A program made the translations under genes and the position numbers. A stretch of 64,000 nt of DNA. Origin: Oscillatoriales cyanobacterium (GTDB lineage: Bacteria; Cyanobacteriota; Cyanobacteriia; Cyanobacteriales; Laspinemataceae). Under the pieces are notes generated by a model. The model was not told the DNA's origin and did not search any database. It saw only the letters and a list, made by a program, of their open reading frames with translations. The stretch lies in assembly GCA_011390955.1 (NCBI GenBank), contig JAABRM010000028.1, forward strand, positions 27,212 to 91,211, read 5' to 3'. Positions within the stretch are counted from its first letter, which is position 1. The number at the start of each line of letters is the position of its first letter. Below, piece after piece: positions 62,687 through 64,000 of the stretch.

Positions 62687-62703
62687 TATATTCTCCTAAA
62701 ATA

Positions 62704-62771
62704 TCAACCACAAAGGCACAGAGGAGCACAGAGAAGAGAAACCTCTGTGTTCTCTGTGTCTCTGTGGTGAA
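62704..62771. repeat. ACCACAAAGGCACAGAG inverted repeat
   Basis: ACCACAAAGGCACAGAG faces CTCTGTGTCTCTGTGGT upstream of the CHAT gene start, a relative of the 12814 hairpin. Confidence 0.7.
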
Positions 62772-62861
62772 ACTCCTTAAATTTAAGTTTCTACTGCTTT
62801 AACGGTTATCTCTGATTTTTTTATGCAAAATTGGGATAGGGTTTGTTTCACCACAGTCAAG

Positions 62862-62940
62862 GAACGCAGAAACCGGGTTTCTTCACAAATATTTCGGTGG
62901 TGATGCAAACATTGTCACAGAAACCCGGTTTCTTTTCCAG
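62862..62940. repeat. Two AGAAACCCGGTTTCTT palindromes
   Basis: AGAAACCGGGTTTCTTC at 62869-62885 and AGAAACCCGGTTTCTT at 62920-62935, just upstream of the 62981 gene. A related half occurs near 18575. Confidence 0.6.
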
Positions 62941-62980
62941 GAAGCGATCGCAAGTCTTTAAAACCAAGCATCTATCAACC

Positions 62981-63301
62981 ATGCCATCAAGCAACATTTT
63001 TACTGCCAAAGATGTAATTAATTTACTTGTCAATGGCATTAACAAAACCAGATTAGAAGAACAACTTACCGCGTCAGGCTGGACTGCCACTCCCGCCCGA
63101 GGCGGTTCAAAAAGCGGTAGCGGTACAATTTGGAGCAGTCCAAATTTGCAATGTAGTGTTAGAGTTATGAACAAAACCGATGGTTCGTCATACGCCCGCG
63201 TTTACAACGGACCCGGAGGCGGCGCACCAGGAGAACAAGCTTTAAACCCATTGGCTAAACCGGCTTCTCGTCAAGAAACACATTTTATCCTGATTCCTTA
63301 A
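62981..63301 (+). CDS. Hypothetical protein, possible toxin domain
   Basis: The protein has 106 residues from ATG 62981; the longer frame from 62843 runs through repeat palindromes. After a helical start (FTAKDVINLLVNGINKTRLEEQL) comes a compact Gly/Ser-rich domain: WTATPARGGSKSGSGTIW, LQCSVRVMNKTDG, YARVYNGPGGGAPGEQALNPLGK-like, and ETHFILIP. The VRVM ... RVYNGPGG ... G pattern recalls the C-terminal nuclease-type domains of polymorphic toxins, but I cannot assign a family. The next gene, 21 bases on, has the size and acidity of an immunity protein. Confidence 0.55.
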   Translation: MPSSNIFTAKDVINLLVNGINKTRLEEQLTASGWTATPARGGSKSGSGTIWSSPNLQCSVRVMNKTDGSSYARVYNGPGGGAPGEQALNPLAKPASRQETHFILIP

Positions 63302-63322
63302 ACATCTTTATCCTCTAAAAAT

Positions 63323-63748
63323 ATGCAATTTGAAGAAATTTGGCAGCAATACGATTTTACCGAAGCCGAGTTACTCTCAATGACTTGGGAACCTCCCAAC
63401 GATTACATTCTCAACCTCAATTACTACTGGGAACTCAACTCACCGGACTCCTCAGCCGAAGTCGCAACGGTTGACCAACCCCTAAAACTCCTGCTGCATT
63501 CGTGCATTCGGCTTGACATACAACTCAACCCTCACCTCGACCAACATTCGGTGTCTGCCACTCATCTCGGTACAATTATCGGATGGCGGCAAATTACTCC
63601 CTCTCCTTGGATAGAAAATCTGGGTTTGCCTTCAGAAAATTGGTTGCATCTAGAGTTTGATATCGGTGGCGACAATAAAATTGAAGCCCTTTGTCATTCC
63701 CTAACCGTAGAACACCTAACTGCACCACAAATGGTATTAAGTTCCTAA
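63323..63748 (+). CDS. Hypothetical acidic protein, possible immunity partner
   Basis: The protein has 141 residues, acidic and Trp-rich: FEEIWQQYDFTEAELLSMTWEPPNDYILNLNYYWELN, LKLLLHSCIRLDIQLNPHL, WRQITPSPWIENLG and WLHLEFDIGGDNKIEALCHSLTVEHL. The alternating strands suggest a beta-rich fold. It follows the 62981 gene after 21 bases on the same strand, so the two are probably co-transcribed. An immunity role is inferred from this arrangement alone. Confidence 0.55.
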   Translation: MQFEEIWQQYDFTEAELLSMTWEPPNDYILNLNYYWELNSPDSSAEVATVDQPLKLLLHSCIRLDIQLNPHLDQHSVSATHLGTIIGWRQITPSPWIENLGLPSENWLHLEFDIGGDNKIEALCHSLTVEHLTAPQMVLSS

Positions 63749-63750
63749 AT

Positions 63751-63824
63751 GTTTGGTGCGTTACGGCGCTGTATTAATGTTGATTATTTGAGGCAAAAAT
63801 CACTCCAGCGCCTAACACACCCTA
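63751..63824. repeat. GGTGCGTTACGGCGC / GCGCCTAACACACC inverted element
   Basis: GTTTGGTGCGTTACGGCGCT faces AGCGCCTAACACACCCTAC. A second copy of its first 35 bases (one mismatch) starts at 63965 and runs off the window. Confidence 0.7.
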
Positions 63825-63830
63825 CTAAAA

Positions 63831-63960
63831 TAAGTAGACGGGCAGAAATAAATACACCACATACCCCATGAGAAAAAAAACTGTCATTCCCGCTTCGGGC
63901 GGGAATCCAAAGCCTATCGGCGAGGAACGAAAAGTGCAATTAATTATGTTCACCTACTTA
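63831..63960. repeat. MITE-like element, family A, copy 3
   Basis: 130 bases from TAAGTAGACGGGCAG to TTCACCTACTTA with a short ATTCCCGC/GCGGGAAT core. Same orientation as the 33475 copy. It is bracketed by the two copies of the GGTGCGTTACGGCGC element. Confidence 0.8.
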
Positions 63961-64000
63961 TCGGTGTTTGGTGCGTTACGGCGCTGTATTAAGGTTGATT

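Noticed and set aside
1..64000. tRNA and rRNA genes
   Set aside because: I saw no cloverleaf with a GTTCRANYC arm and no rRNA core sequence; a tRNAscan run would settle this.

Overview
This is a 64 kb chromosomal segment of a cyanobacterium, probably filamentous and of Oscillatoriales type (low confidence at that rank). The evidence is: very frequent HIP1 octamers (GCGATCGC), a plant-type LL-diaminopimelate aminotransferase, a ferredoxin-thioredoxin reductase catalytic subunit, the cyanobacterial repressor SufR beside sufBCDS, a CGLD27-family protein, giant kinase/ATPase/histidine-kinase fusions, heptamer-type short tandem repeats and many PIN toxin-antitoxin pairs. I see no rRNA, tRNA, CRISPR array, prophage or complete insertion sequence.

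Layout. 1-2600: end of a glycosyltransferase, an HD phosphohydrolase, rsfS and a CGLD27-family membrane protein, with a cluster of small palindromic elements between them. 2.8-4.8 kb: two tandem TPR proteins built on a DYWAWY-type repeat. 5.3-12.8 kb: aspartate ammonia-lyase, MarC-family protein, a coiled-coil protein, a Pro/Ala-rich membrane protein and mnmG. 12.9-14.2 kb: one intact VapBC pair and two broken ones. 14.6-21.4 kb: sufS, sufD, sufC, sufB and ftrC on the minus strand, divergent from sufR; two perfect CAAC-N6-GTTG operators lie between ftrC and sufR. 22.0-23.3 kb: three related structured non-coding RNA genes of about 250 nt. 23.7-27.3 kb: VapBC, the remnant of a CHAT-type gene, a dynamin-like GTPase and an orphan antitoxin. 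27.4-33.4 kb: an efflux operon (small protein, membrane-fusion protein, MacB-type permease, TolC-like protein) with no ATPase gene. 33.7-42 kb: dapL, anmK, a sensor kinase, a BMP-type permease, a TauE-family transporter and an acetamidase/formamidase. 42.5-53.3 kb: two-component proteins, including a 2323-residue kinase/ATPase/histidine-kinase fusion overlapping a 792-residue hybrid kinase. 53.5-56.4 kb: BMP-family lipoprotein, a hypothetical gene and VapBC. 56.4-63.7 kb: DUF1822 protein, sigma-70-like factor, VapBC and a 1200-residue TPR-CHAT protease, then a possible toxin/immunity pair.

How the genes may work together. The suf block is an iron-sulfur assembly operon under autorepressed SufR, with ftrC (a Fe-S enzyme) apparently drawn into the same control. 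The TPR-CHAT protease, sigma-like factor and DUF1822 protein lie in one direction and recall, by analogy only, protease-controlled sigma systems such as TPR-CHAT/Csx30/CASP-sigma. A vapBC pair splits that cluster and is bracketed by a 129-bp near-perfect direct repeat that includes the 5' end of the sigma gene.

The window is saturated with small repeats: two MITE-like families with a shared core, GGGTGGGCA and GGGGCGCAA palindromes, CCCCCC-TT-GGGGGG elements and heptamer tracts. The CCCCCC/GGGGGG element has entered two genes in frame, a TolC-like protein and the CHAT domain itself. The three paralogous RNA genes at 22.0-23.3 kb are the strongest candidate for something undescribed.
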